A DNA stretch of 64,000 bases from Janthinobacterium sp. 1_2014MBL_MicDiv (GCF_001865675.1 NZ_CP011319.1:6200001-6264000), one strand, 5' to 3'; shown: positions 53,267 through 62,533, numbered from the stretch's first letter. A program made the numbers and translations. The notes: a model not told the origin generated them from the letters alone.

Positions 53267-55087
53267 ATGATGTTGTTATGCAAAACCGCCTGCGCCGCCG
53301 GCCTGGCCCTGTTGACGCTATTTACCGCGCCTGCCCATGCCGCCACCGATGCCGGCGCCACGGCTGCCCGCGCGGGCAAGACCTTGCACCTGTTCCTCAG
53401 CACCAGCGAGACGGGCCTGGATCCGGCCGTGGCCTCGGACCTGGCCAGCCTGAATTTGCTGGAAAACATCTTCGATCCGCTGTTGCGCTACGACTACCTG
53501 GCGCGTCCTGTGAAACTGCAGGGCAATACGGCGCGCGGCTTGCCGCAGGTCGAGGATGGCGGCCGCACGTATATTTTCCAGATCCAGCCCGGCGTGTATT
53601 TCACGCCCGACCCCGCCTTCAAGGGCCAGCCGCGCGAGGTGACGGCGCAGGATTATGTGTACAGCCTGACGCGACTGTATGACCCCAGCCTGAAGTCGCC
53701 GTGGCTGTTTTTGCTGGAAGATAAGCTGGTCGGCGATGCGGCCCTGAAAACCAGGTTCAGCTATGACACGCCGATCGCCGGCTTGCAGGCGCTCGACAAA
53801 TACACCTTGCGCATCCGCCTCAACGCCGTCGACCCGAACTTCCTGTTTTACCTGGCCATGCCGGCTACCGGCGTGGTGGCGCGCGAAGTGGCCGAGGCGT
53901 ATCCGGCGCCGGGGCAGATCGGCAACCATCCCGTGGGCACGGGACCGTTCCTGGTCAAGCAGTGGAAGCGCAGCGACAAGATCGTGCTGCAGGCCAACCC
54001 CACTTTCCGTCCTACCGTGTTCCATACGGAGGCCGCCGCGCTGGCCGCCTTGCCGGCGGCCGAACGGGCCGTCGCCACGTCGCTGGAAGGCAAGCAGTTG
54101 CCGCTGGTCGAGCGCATCGAGGTGCGCATCGTCGAGGAATATCAATCGCGCATGCTGGGTTTCCTGAAAGGCGAATTCGATTACCTGGAACAAGTACCGG
54201 AGTCGATGACGGACATGGTGCTGGCCAATGGCGCGCTGAAGCCGGAACTGGCCGCCAAAGGCATCGCGCTCGAGCGCTTCCCCGTGCTGCAGACGTATTA
54301 CATGTGGATGAATATGGACGACCCCGTGCTGGGCGGCACGACCAAGGACAAGCTGGCCCTGCGCCGCGCCATCGCCCTCAGTTACAACGGCCGGGAAGAT
54401 ATTGGCTTGCTGAAAAAGGGCCTGGCCTTGCCGGCGCAATCGCCGCTGCCGCCCAACGTGCTCGGTTACGACAAGAGCTACCGCAGCCCCGTCGGCTACG
54501 ACCCCGTGCTGGCGCGCGCCTTGCTGGACCGCTTCGGCTACAAGGTGGGGGCCGATGGCTTCCGCACCCAGCCGGACGGCACGCCCCTGATCCTGACCAT
54601 GCACACGGAGCCGAGCACGGTGGGGCGCTTGCGCGATGAATTGTGGCGCCGCAACCTGAACGCCATCGGCGTGCGCGTGGAATTTAAAAGCGACAAGAAG
54701 ACGGAAATCATCAAGGCATCGCGCCTGGGCAAGGTGCAGATGTTCGAGACCAACTGGATCGCCGACTTTCCCGATGGTGATAACTTTATGCAATTGTTGT
54801 ACGGTCCCAACAGTGGTCGCGCCAACTATGCCCGCTTCAACTTGCCCGATTACAATAAACGCTATGAGGAGGCGCGCCTGCTATCCGATACGCCGCGCCG
54901 ACGCAGTCTGTACTTCGACCTGTTTCAGCTGATCCATGCCTACACGCCATGGGTGTTGCTGACACATCCCATCTCTGCCGACCTGCGGCAACCGTGGCTA
55001 AAAAACTACAGGCGCCACCCTGTGGAATTCACGTCCTGGCGCTATCTGGACGTCGATACAGCCAAGGGCCGCCCCGCAGGCAAGTGA
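53267..55087 (+). CDS. Family-5 extracellular solute-binding protein (peptide type)
   Basis: This encodes 606 residues from MMLLCKTACA; the open frame extends upstream through the promoter, so this start is chosen. A signal peptide ends APAHAAT (about residue 25). SBP_bac_5 features are TGLDPAVASDLASLNLLENIFDPLLRYD, NHPVGTGPFLVKQWKR and the C-terminal NWIADFPDGDNFMQLLYGPNSGR. It should bind a peptide or similar ligand in the periplasm. No ABC permease or ATPase genes are adjacent, so it must use components elsewhere. A TonB receptor with the same promoter element lies directly downstream. Confidence 0.88.
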   Translation: MMLLCKTACAAGLALLTLFTAPAHAATDAGATAARAGKTLHLFLSTSETGLDPAVASDLASLNLLENIFDPLLRYDYLARPVKLQGNTARGLPQVEDGGRTYIFQIQPGVYFTPDPAFKGQPREVTAQDYVYSLTRLYDPSLKSPWLFLLEDKLVGDAALKTRFSYDTPIAGLQALDKYTLRIRLNAVDPNFLFYLAMPATGVVAREVAEAYPAPGQIGNHPVGTGPFLVKQWKRSDKIVLQANPTFRPTVFHTEAAALAALPAAERAVATSLEGKQLPLVERIEVRIVEEYQSRMLGFLKGEFDYLEQVPESMTDMVLANGALKPELAAKGIALERFPVLQTYYMWMNMDDPVLGGTTKDKLALRRAIALSYNGREDIGLLKKGLALPAQSPLPPNVLGYDKSYRSPVGYDPVLARALLDRFGYKVGADGFRTQPDGTPLILTMHTEPSTVGRLRDELWRRNLNAIGVRVEFKSDKKTEIIKASRLGKVQMFETNWIADFPDGDNFMQLLYGPNSGRANYARFNLPDYNKRYEEARLLSDTPRRRSLYFDLFQLIHAYTPWVLLTHPISADLRQPWLKNYRRHPVEFTSWRYLDVDTAKGRPAGK

Positions 55088-55113
55088 CCATGTCGCTGAA
55101 AAGGGCATTCATT

Positions 55114-55176
55114 CCAAAAAGTTATGGTTAGGAAAGCATTTTTCATTGGCTGGCCGCGGATGCATCGCGCTACTCT
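55114..55176 (+). promoter_or_regulatory. Shared bipartite promoter element, TonB receptor copy
   Basis: CCAAAAAGTTAT, 15 nt, TTTCATTGGC with -35 TTGGCT, 19 nt, -10 TACTCT (18 nt if CTACTC is used). It is an independent promoter in the 218-bp gap after the solute-binding protein gene. Confidence 0.7.
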
Positions 55177-55305
55177 GAAAATGAAAACAAATAAAGTAAT
55201 GCGCTGGCGTCATAAAAAAATGTACTGCGAGACAGACGCCGTGACCTTACAAAACAGCCTGACTTGAGAATTCAAGTTTCGATTGCCCAAATAAAGGAGA
55301 GACCC

Positions 55306-58059
55306 GTGAAATTGAAGAAGCTAGCGCAATTGGTGGCATTGATGGGGGTGGTGGGGCCGGTAGTGGCACAGGAAGCGGCGCCGCCAGCGATGCAACGGGT
55401 CGAAGTCACGGGCAGCAGCATCAAGCGGGTGGCCAAGGAAGGCGCGCTGCCGGTGCAAGTCATCACGTTTGACCAGATCGAAAAGCAGGGTATCACGACG
55501 GCCGAGCAACTGGTGCGCACCCTGTCGGCGAATGGCACGGGCGCCGATAACATGACGTCGGGCAATAACGTGTTTGGCGCCGATGCCGACCGGGTCAGTG
55601 GCGGCGCCTCGTTCGCCTCGCTGCGCGGCCTGGGCCCATCGAGCACCCTGGTGCTGTTGAATGGCCGCCGCATCGCCACACACGGCGCCAGCGGCAAGTC
55701 GGTCGACCTGAACTCGATCCCGCTGGGCGCGATTTCACGCGTGGAAATCCTCAAGGATGGCGCCTCGGCCATTTACGGCACGGACGCCATCGGCGGCGTG
55801 ATCAATTTCATTCTGAAAACCAATTACAACGGCGTGGAAGCATCCGTTTCCACCAACGACACGCAGGCAGGCGGCGGCGCCACGCGCCGCGCCTCCCTCC
55901 TGGCCGGCATGGGCTCGCTGGAAGAAGACCGCTACAACATCATGGCCAGTTTGACCGTCGACAAGGCGCAGCAGCTCAATGGCCGTGACCGTTCCTTCGT
56001 CAACGGCTACCAGCCTGGCCGTGGCCTGTCGCCCGATACCACGGGCACGCCGTTTGCCAACCAGCTGACGGGCGCCGGTACGGCGCTGGGCACGTCGTTC
56101 CAGCTGCCGGGCGATCCGAACAAATATTTGCAAGCCAATCCGCTGAGTTTCCAGGGCAAGTGCGACAGCATCGCCGGCATGTCGCAATACCAGACGGAGC
56201 TGTGGAAAGACGTGACGTCGCCGCTGCGCACCAAGTATTCGTGTGCGTACGACTATGGCGCCGACTATGTGCTGCAATTCCCCGTCGAGCGGGCCAATCT
56301 GCTGTCGCGCGGCACCTTCCAGCTGGCGCCCGACCACCGCATGTTTGTCGAAGTGCTCGGTTCGCGCACCAAGGCCACGGCCATTTTGACGCCGATGCAG
56401 GTGCAGGCGACCATCGCCAACAAGGCTGTGTATCCGGTCGGCGGCGCGTATTACCAGGACTTGTCGGCGTACATTCCCTCGTTCGACAAGAGCAAGCCGA
56501 TTTCCTACAAATGGCGCGCGAATGACGTGGGCAACCGCACCCAGGAAAACACCACCGACAATGCCCGCGTGCTGGTGGGCTTCGAAGGCAACTTCGGCAA
56601 GTGGGATTACAAGGCCGGTATTTCGCGGGCCGAAAGCACCACCAAGACCAAGCTGACGGATGGCTATTCCTACACGGACAAGCTGTATGCCGCGCTGGCG
56701 ACGGGCATCATCAATCCGTGGGTCGGTGCCGGTCAGAGCCAGACGGAGGCGGCCAAGCAATTGATCGAATCGACCAAGTTCCGTGGCGCCTTCCAGCATG
56801 GCAAGACGACCCTGACGCAGATCGACGGTTCCGTCTCGGGTGAGCTGTTCCAGCTGCCGGCCGGCGCGCTGGCGATGGCGGCCGGTTTTGATTTCCGCCG
56901 CGAGGGCTATAACTTTGCGCAAGACGTCGACGCCACGCAGATTCTGCTGGCGCCAGGCAATGCTGCACTGAAAGATGCCAGCCGTACCGTCAAGGCCGTG
57001 TATGCCGAGTTGCTGGTGCCGATCATGAAGGATCTGGAAATGCAGCTGGCCGTGCGCCGCGACGATTACAGCCTGGTGGGCGCGACGACCAATCCGAAGG
57101 TGGCCTTCCGCTACCAGCCAGCCGATTTCCTGCTGTTCCGCGGTTCGGCCAGCAAGGGTTTCCTCGCGCCAAGCTTCCAGCAGCTGTACTCGGGGTCGCT
57201 GAGCCAGGAATTGCCGAATGGCGTGGTGGACCAGGAAGGCTGCGCCAAGCACCCTGGCGTGCCTGAATATTGCGCCATCGACCGCCTCGATTACAGAACG
57301 GGCGGCAACACGAACTTGAAGCCGGAAACGTCGAAGCAGGGCAGCATCGGCTTTGTCATCGAACCGTTCAAGGGCTATTCCGCCTCCGTCGATTACTGGG
57401 CCATCAATACCAAGGACCGCATCCTGAACCGCACGCCGCAAATCGTGCTGGCCAACTACCAGGCGCTGAACCAGTACATCATCCGCAATCCGGACGGCAC
57501 CATCGAGTACGTGCAGGCGGGCTGGATCAATGCCGCAGGCAGCCGCGTGCGTGGTTTCGACGTGGCCTTGCGCGGCGAAGGCAAGATCAAGGATGCGAAA
57601 TGGACGGCCACCCTGGATGGCACGTATATGGACAGCTTCAAGTTTGCGGAATATCAAGGCCAGGAATACCAGGAGCTGGTCGGCAAGTTCTACACGCGCG
57701 ACCTGTACCTGCGCTGGAAACACAATGCCAGCTTTGGCGTCTCGCGCGGCGACTGGAGCGGCTTGCTGATCCAGAGTTTTGCTTCCGGCTACAAGGACCA
57801 GTTGCCGAATGGCGGCAAGGGTACGCCGCCGCCAGGCTTCAAGTCCGACGTGTCCAGCCACACCACGTATAACCTGTCGGGCACGTACACGGGCTTCAAG
57901 AACACCACCTTGACCCTGGGCATCCAGAACCTGTTCGACCGCGATCCGCCGTTCACCGCGCACAACGTGGATGAAGTGGTGGGCGCAGGCTGGGATCCAC
58001 GCGTGGCCGACCCGCGCGGCCGCGCCTTCACCTTCCAGTTGAAATACAAGTTCATGTAA
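55306..58059 (+). CDS. TonB-dependent receptor
   Basis: This encodes 917 residues from a GTG start with AAAGGAG eight bases upstream. A signal peptide ends VVAQEA (about residue 22). The TonB-box-like VEVTGSSIKR, plug domain (about 40-165, GASFASLRGLGPSSTLVLLNGRRIATHG, VDLNSIPLGAISRVEILKDGASAIYGTDAIGGVINFIL) and a long barrel ending FTFQLKYKFM are clear. The class resembles receptors for peptides and oligosaccharides rather than siderophores. It shares a promoter element with the upstream solute-binding protein gene and is followed by an exported LD-carboxypeptidase. Confidence 0.93.
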   Translation: MKLKKLAQLVALMGVVGPVVAQEAAPPAMQRVEVTGSSIKRVAKEGALPVQVITFDQIEKQGITTAEQLVRTLSANGTGADNMTSGNNVFGADADRVSGGASFASLRGLGPSSTLVLLNGRRIATHGASGKSVDLNSIPLGAISRVEILKDGASAIYGTDAIGGVINFILKTNYNGVEASVSTNDTQAGGGATRRASLLAGMGSLEEDRYNIMASLTVDKAQQLNGRDRSFVNGYQPGRGLSPDTTGTPFANQLTGAGTALGTSFQLPGDPNKYLQANPLSFQGKCDSIAGMSQYQTELWKDVTSPLRTKYSCAYDYGADYVLQFPVERANLLSRGTFQLAPDHRMFVEVLGSRTKATAILTPMQVQATIANKAVYPVGGAYYQDLSAYIPSFDKSKPISYKWRANDVGNRTQENTTDNARVLVGFEGNFGKWDYKAGISRAESTTKTKLTDGYSYTDKLYAALATGIINPWVGAGQSQTEAAKQLIESTKFRGAFQHGKTTLTQIDGSVSGELFQLPAGALAMAAGFDFRREGYNFAQDVDATQILLAPGNAALKDASRTVKAVYAELLVPIMKDLEMQLAVRRDDYSLVGATTNPKVAFRYQPADFLLFRGSASKGFLAPSFQQLYSGSLSQELPNGVVDQEGCAKHPGVPEYCAIDRLDYRTGGNTNLKPETSKQGSIGFVIEPFKGYSASVDYWAINTKDRILNRTPQIVLANYQALNQYIIRNPDGTIEYVQAGWINAAGSRVRGFDVALRGEGKIKDAKWTATLDGTYMDSFKFAEYQGQEYQELVGKFYTRDLYLRWKHNASFGVSRGDWSGLLIQSFASGYKDQLPNGGKGTPPPGFKSDVSSHTTYNLSGTYTGFKNTTLTLGIQNLFDRDPPFTAHNVDEVVGAGWDPRVADPRGRAFTFQLKYKFM

Positions 58060-58103
58060 GGCGGCCATGCCGGCGGCGACCCCGCTGGCGTGCTACTCTC
58101 GTG

Positions 58104-58130
58104 CGGCGGCGCCTGGCGCCGCCGTTTTTA
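58104..58130 (+). terminator. Terminator after the TonB receptor gene
   Basis: CGGCGGCG, CCTGG, CGCCGCCG then TTTTTA. The ldcA start is only 18 bp beyond, so it may attenuate rather than fully block read-through. Confidence 0.85.
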
Positions 58131-58147
58131 TTCCAGGAAAGGGCCGC

Positions 58148-59227
58148 ATGTCCAGTCAGACCAATTTCAGCCGGCGCCGCTTCGGCGGCTTGCTGGCCGC
58201 CACCTTGGGGGCGGCAGGCGCACCGGCGTTGGCGGCGGCCGCGCAAGGGAAGGAAACCCGCATGCAACAGCAACATCCATTGATCAAGCCGGCGCGCCTG
58301 CGCCAGGGCGACCTGGTCGCCATCCTCGCGCCGGGCGGCTTTACCGATGACGAGGCCATCGCCAAGGCCGTGCGCAATATCGAAGCGCTGGGCTTGCGTA
58401 CCACCCTGGGCGCCAACATTCGCGCCGTGCACGGCAACTATGCGGGCACGGTGCAGCAGCGCCTCGACGACCTGCATGCGGCCTTCGCCGACCCCGAAGT
58501 CAAGGCCATCTGGGCCATCCGCGGCGGCTCCGGCTGCATTTCGCTGCTGGCGCTGCTCGACTACGCCTTGATCCGCCGCAACCCGAAAGTGCTGATCGGC
58601 TATTCCGACATCACGGCCCTGCACCTGGCCATCGGCCGCCAGACGGGCTTGGTGACTTTCCACGGCCCCGTGGCCTCGTCGACGTTTTCCGACTACACCG
58701 TGACGCAGCTGCAAAACGTGCTGATGACGCCGCACGACAGCTACACGATCCCGATGGCGCTGGAGAACCACCGCCGCGCGCAGACGGAGCCGAACTTCGC
58801 CATCCGCACCGTGCATGGTGGCCAGGCCACGGGACGCTTGACGGGCGGCAACCTGTGCATGGTCAGCGCGCTGGCCGGCACGCCGTATGCGGCCGATTTC
58901 CGCGAGCACATCTTGTTCCTCGAAGAAATCAACGAGGTGCCTTACCGCATCGACCGCATGCTGTGCCAGCTCGACCTGTCCGTCGGTTTTGCCAAGGCGG
59001 CGGCCTTGATGCTGGGTATCTTCGAGCATTGCGAGGCGGCCGAGGGCGACACGTCGCTGACGCTCGACGCCACGCTGGACCAGCATCTGCAGCCCCTGGC
59101 CGTGCCTGCCGTCAGCGGCTATTCGTTCGGGCATATCCGCCACCAGTTCACGATACCGATGGGCATATTGGCCACGCTCGATGCGGACAGGCAAACCTTG
59201 ACCTTGCTGGAAGCGGCCGTAAGCTAG
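58148..59227 (+). CDS. ldcA: Tat-exported muramoyltetrapeptide LD-carboxypeptidase (S66 family)
   Basis: This encodes 359 residues from MSSQTNFSRRRF, with AGGAAAGG upstream. The twin-arginine signal SRRRFGGLLAATLGAAGAPALAAAA marks export. S66 motifs follow: VAILAPGGF, AIRGGSGC, the nucleophile region GYSDITALH, FLEEINEVPYRIDRML with the catalytic Glu, and FGHIRHQ with the His. Cytoplasmic LdcA removes terminal D-Ala from recycled tetrapeptides; a periplasmic version here implies processing of peptides brought in by the adjacent TonB receptor. Substrate not proven. Confidence 0.88.
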   Translation: MSSQTNFSRRRFGGLLAATLGAAGAPALAAAAQGKETRMQQQHPLIKPARLRQGDLVAILAPGGFTDDEAIAKAVRNIEALGLRTTLGANIRAVHGNYAGTVQQRLDDLHAAFADPEVKAIWAIRGGSGCISLLALLDYALIRRNPKVLIGYSDITALHLAIGRQTGLVTFHGPVASSTFSDYTVTQLQNVLMTPHDSYTIPMALENHRRAQTEPNFAIRTVHGGQATGRLTGGNLCMVSALAGTPYAADFREHILFLEEINEVPYRIDRMLCQLDLSVGFAKAAALMLGIFEHCEAAEGDTSLTLDATLDQHLQPLAVPAVSGYSFGHIRHQFTIPMGILATLDADRQTLTLLEAAVS

Positions 59228-59267
59228 TCTGTTCGTTCGCGCACGGCGCAGCGCGAGGATTGTCAGT

Positions 59268-60221
59268 ATGCTAGAGGCATGTGCGGCAAGGCATTCAGCC
59301 ATGCCGGCATCCTTGAACGGTTTGCCCATGATCAACCGCCGCGCCAGCGCCTATATCTTCAGCCATCCGCTGGCCTTCGTGCTGCAGGTGCTGAAGGCTT
59401 TCCGCGCCAACCAGGGCTTGCTGCTGGCGGGCGCCGTCGCGTATTACTCGCTGCTGTCCATCGTGCCCCTGCTGATGCTGGTGGTGGTGGCCCTGTTGCA
59501 CGTGATCGCGCAAGACGAGCTGTTGCGCACCATCGGCCACTACCTGGAATGGCTGGTGCCGGGGCAATCGAAGGCCATCGTGGCCGAGGTCGCGCATTTC
59601 CTCAACAACCGGGGCGTGATCGGCTGGCTGCTGCTGCTGACCATGCTGTTTTTCAGCTCGCTGGCGTTTACCGTGCTGGAAAACGCCATGAGCGTGATCT
59701 TCATTCACCGCGTGGCCATCCGCCGCCGCCATTTCCTCATTTCCGCGGTGCTCCCCTACTGCTACATCCTGTGCCTGGGTGTGGGCATCCTGCTGATCAC
59801 CCTGGTGGCCGGCAGCCTGCAGGTGATGGGCGAGGAAAGCGTGCGCTTTTTGCGCCACGACTGGGGGCTGGAAGGGGTCTCCGGCGTGCTGCTGTATCTG
59901 CTGGGGCTGGCGGGCGAAATTCTCGTGCTCAGCTCGATTTACCTCGTCATGCCCGTCGGCCGGCTGTCGATCACGCACGCGCTGATCGGCGGCGTGACGG
60001 CGGCCCTGCTGTGGGAAATCGCCCGCCACGTGCTAGTCTGGTATTTTTCCACCCTGTCGCAGGTCAACGTCGTGTATGGCTCGATGACGACGGCCATCGT
60101 CGTCATGTTCAGCCTGGAAATCGGCGCCACCCTGTTGCTGCTGGGAGCACAGGTCATCTCCGAATACGAAAGGGTGGCCCGTGGCGGGCAAGAGGATAAG
60201 CCGCTGGCGCTAAGGACTTGA
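59268..60221 (+). CDS. YihY/BrkB-family inner-membrane protein
   Basis: This encodes 317 residues from the ATG preceded by GAGGA; MINRRASAYIF at 59328 is the start nearest the conserved domain and is equally possible. Six membrane segments and the signatures NQGLLLAGAVAYYSLLSIVPLLML, MTTAIVVMFSLEIGATLLLLGAQVISEY are typical. The family was once called ribonuclease BN but has no nuclease evidence; its role is unknown. Confidence 0.85.
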   Translation: MLEACAARHSAMPASLNGLPMINRRASAYIFSHPLAFVLQVLKAFRANQGLLLAGAVAYYSLLSIVPLLMLVVVALLHVIAQDELLRTIGHYLEWLVPGQSKAIVAEVAHFLNNRGVIGWLLLLTMLFFSSLAFTVLENAMSVIFIHRVAIRRRHFLISAVLPYCYILCLGVGILLITLVAGSLQVMGEESVRFLRHDWGLEGVSGVLLYLLGLAGEILVLSSIYLVMPVGRLSITHALIGGVTAALLWEIARHVLVWYFSTLSQVNVVYGSMTTAIVVMFSLEIGATLLLLGAQVISEYERVARGGQEDKPLALRT

Positions 60222-60234
60222 TTTAAAAAGATTA

Positions 60235-60263
60235 TTGCAGCGCACAAAAAGCTGTGTTATACT
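60235..60263 (+). promoter_or_regulatory. Strong promoter of the candidate small RNA
   Basis: TTGCAG, 17 nt, TATACT: near-consensus hexamers and ideal spacing, with no ribosome site or good start codon soon after. Confidence 0.75.
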
Positions 60264-60269
60264 ACGTTC

Positions 60270-60531
60270 AGTGATTGAGGTTTGGCAACAAATTATCTCA
60301 CCATCCAGTTTCAGCGCGGCGACCGACAGGTGTAATGTCGATGGCGTGACAGTGTGAAGAAATGGATTTTGTAATTCCGGATACGATGGTCGCTACACCT
60401 TGGAGTCACCATGCAGATAGCATGGGAGTCCGAAAATCAGGAGGCACTTTGCAGATAGCACTGGCGTCCATGACACGATTAAAGCATTGGTAATACATTG
60501 GAACAAGCCCGCGTTTTAGCGGGCTTTTTTT
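60270..60531 (+). ncRNA. Candidate unclassified small RNA (about 260 nt)
   Basis: Bounded by the promoter at 60235-60263 and a terminator at 60505-60531. Two near-copies of a 20-nt unit (at 60412 and 60450, 17 of 20 identical, starting TGCAGATAGCA) lie 38 nt apart, and the first forms the hairpin CCATGC, AGATA, GCATGG. It does not match tmRNA, RNase P, SRP or 6S RNA as I know them. A 43-codon frame (60362-60493, MDFVIPDTMVATPWSHH...) runs through it without a convincing ribosome site; a dual or coding role cannot be excluded. Confidence 0.5.
60505..60531 (+). terminator. Terminator of the candidate small RNA
   Basis: AAGCCCGC, GTTTTA, GCGGGCTT followed by T6 or more. Confidence 0.92.
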
Positions 60532-60542
60532 CGTCTGTGGCT

Positions 60543-60662
60543 GGCGCGTTGAGCAAGCCACTGCGCAGCCCGCTCTCGACTCGGCGTTACTCGCCGTACT
60601 TCAGTACGGCTGCGTTACTCAAGCCGATATCGAGCTTGCTCGCTACGGTTGCTCAAGGCGCC
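60543..60662. repeat. Long imperfect inverted repeat (about 120 bp)
   Basis: Ends GGCGCGTTGAGCAA and TTGCTCAAGGCGCC pair, and the centre is the perfect hairpin GCCGTACT, TC, AGTACGGC (60593-60610). The arms between are imperfectly complementary. It looks like a dispersed intergenic element. It separates the small RNA from the convergent acyl-CoA dehydrogenase gene. Confidence 0.7.
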
Positions 60663-60698
60663 GGGACTTTTACCGCTTCACGCGCCTTCTTTCCCTGC

Positions 60699-61826
60699 TT
60701 ATAAAGCTCTGGCGATGAGTATCTTCTGGATATCGCTGGTGCCCTCGTAAATCTGGCACACACGCACGTCGCGGTAGATGCGCTCGACGGGGAAGTCGGA
60801 CACATAACCGTAGCCGCCGTGCACCTGGATGGCGTCCGAACACACTTTTTCCGCCATTTCCGAGGCAAACAGCTTGGCCATGGCCGCTTCCTTCAGGCAC
60901 GGCAAGCCCGCATCCTTCATGGCCGCCGCGTGGCGTATGAGTTGCCGCGCCGCTTCGATCTGCGTGGCCATGTCGGCCAGGCGGAATTGCACGGCCTGGT
61001 GTTCATAGATGGGTTTGCCGAAACTTTCCCGTTCGCGCGCATAGCTTAGCGCCGCTTCGTACGCGGCGCGCGCCATGCCCACGGCTTGCGAGGCGATGCC
61101 GATGCGTCCGCCTTCGAGGCCGGACAGGGCGATCTTGTAGCCTTGTCCTTCTTCGCCGATCAGGTTTTCCGCCGGGATGCGGCAGTTGTCGAACAGGATT
61201 TGCGCCGTGTCCGACGAATGCTGGCCCATCTTCTGTTCCAGCCCCGCCACGATGTAGCCCGGCGTGTTCGTCGGCACCCAGAAGGCGCTGATGCCGCGCT
61301 TGCCGGCCGCCTTGTCGGTGACGGCCATGACGATGGCCACGTCCGCATATTTTCCGCTGGTAATGAACTGTTTCGTGCCGTTGAGCACGTATTCATCGCC
61401 GTCGCGCGTGGCCGTCGTGCGCAGGGCCGAGGCGTCGCTGCCCGTGTGCGGTTCCGTCAGGCAAAACGCCCCGAGCATGGTGCCTTGCGCCAGCGGGCGC
61501 AGCCATTGTTCCTGTTGCGCATCGTTGGCGTACATCATGGCGATGCTGCAGACGGGGCAATTGTTGACGGAGATGATCGTCGACGTGCCGCCATCGCCGG
61601 CGGCGATTTCTTCCAGCACCAGGGCCAGCGACACGTAGTCGAGGCCGGCGCCACCGAGCGCTTCCGGCACGGCCACGCCAAAGGCGCCCAGCGCGGCCAG
61701 TTCCTGCAGTTCTTCTTTCGGGAAATGATGTTCCTTGTCCCAGCGGGCCGCGTTGGGCGCCAGGCGCTCGCGCGAAAAACTGCGCAGCGCTTCCTGGATC
61801 ATCGATTGTTCTTCATTGAGTATCAT
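60699..61826 (-). CDS. Acyl-CoA dehydrogenase
   Basis: This encodes 375 residues. The three-domain ACAD fold is seen with AFCLTEPHTGSDASALRTTA (FAD/substrate site), VHGGYGYVSDFPVERIYRD and the catalytic Glu in CQIYEGTSDIQK. It oxidises an acyl-CoA to enoyl-CoA, passing electrons to ETF. Short or branched chains are likely; a specific substrate is not given by sequence. It lies in a same-strand run with an SDR and a thiolase, a fatty-acid or branched-chain acid catabolic group. Confidence 0.92.
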   Translation of the reverse strand: MILNEEQSMIQEALRSFSRERLAPNAARWDKEHHFPKEELQELAALGAFGVAVPEALGGAGLDYVSLALVLEEIAAGDGGTSTIISVNNCPVCSIAMMYANDAQQEQWLRPLAQGTMLGAFCLTEPHTGSDASALRTTATRDGDEYVLNGTKQFITSGKYADVAIVMAVTDKAAGKRGISAFWVPTNTPGYIVAGLEQKMGQHSSDTAQILFDNCRIPAENLIGEEGQGYKIALSGLEGGRIGIASQAVGMARAAYEAALSYARERESFGKPIYEHQAVQFRLADMATQIEAARQLIRHAAAMKDAGLPCLKEAAMAKLFASEMAEKVCSDAIQVHGGYGYVSDFPVERIYRDVRVCQIYEGTSDIQKILIARAL

Positions 61827-61864
61827 GGGACGTCGTCTCGTTTGTTTTTATAGGTGTGGTGGAA

Positions 61865-62533
61865 TTACCAGGCTATGGGCTTGCCATCGTAATTGCGGAA
61901 CACGGCCTTGTCCGTGGCCGGCAGGCTGGCCAGGGTGGCGCGGATGCCGGCAGCGCTTTCTTCCGGCGAAAGGTCGGCGCCGGCGCCGCCCATGTCCGTG
62001 CGTACCCAGCCCGGATGGAAGGCCACGCAGCTGACGCCTTGCGGGCCATGCACGAGGGCCGTGTCGATCAGCACGGAATTGAGGGCCGCCTTGCTGGCGC
62101 GGTACAGCGAACCGCTGGGATTGCCGCGTTCGCTCAGGGAACCCATGTGCGAGGACAGCACGGCCAGCTTGCCTTTGGCATTGGCCACCAGCGGCGCCAG
62201 GATGGGCAGCAGCCGCATGGCGGCCAGCACGTTCGTGTGCATGACCGTATCGAAATCTTCCTGCGCGGGAAAACCGTCGTGGCGCGGGCCATACACGCCC
62301 GCATTGAGGATGGCCACGTCGAGCTTTTCATCGTCGAGTTTCCAGCCCAGGCCGGCACAGCCTTCCACATCCGTCACGTCGAGCTGGTGCGCTTCGGCGC
62401 CCAGTTGCCGGAGGGCTGCGCAATCGTCCGGTTTGCGGGCCGTGGCGATGACACGCCAGCCATCGTGACGGTATTGACGGACCATTTCGTGGCCGATGCC
62501 GCGCGAGGCGCCGATGATCAATGCGGTAGGCAT
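61865..62533 (-). CDS. SDR-family oxidoreductase
   Basis: This encodes 222 residues from MPTALIIGASRGIG. The Rossmann motif GASRGIG, NAGVYG, the SSHMG catalytic serine stretch and the YRASK active-site pair identify a classical short-chain dehydrogenase, resembling the C-factor/CsgA-like single-domain type. The substrate is unknown. The upstream in-frame Met (62569) lacks sequence conservation. Confidence 0.88.
   Translation of the reverse strand: MPTALIIGASRGIGHEMVRQYRHDGWRVIATARKPDDCAALRQLGAEAHQLDVTDVEGCAGLGWKLDDEKLDVAILNAGVYGPRHDGFPAQEDFDTVMHTNVLAAMRLLPILAPLVANAKGKLAVLSSHMGSLSERGNPSGSLYRASKAALNSVLIDTALVHGPQGVSCVAFHPGWVRTDMGGAGADLSPEESAAGIRATLASLPATDKAVFRNYDGKPIAW

Noticed and set aside
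55735..58068. Open frame of 777 codons antisense to the large TonB receptor
   Set aside because: Shadow of the receptor gene in a high-GC context; composition is not protein-like and no motif is seen.
60270..60531. 6S RNA, tmRNA or RNase P RNA
   Set aside because: Characteristic conserved segments and the end-pairing of these RNAs are absent; synteny is not informative.
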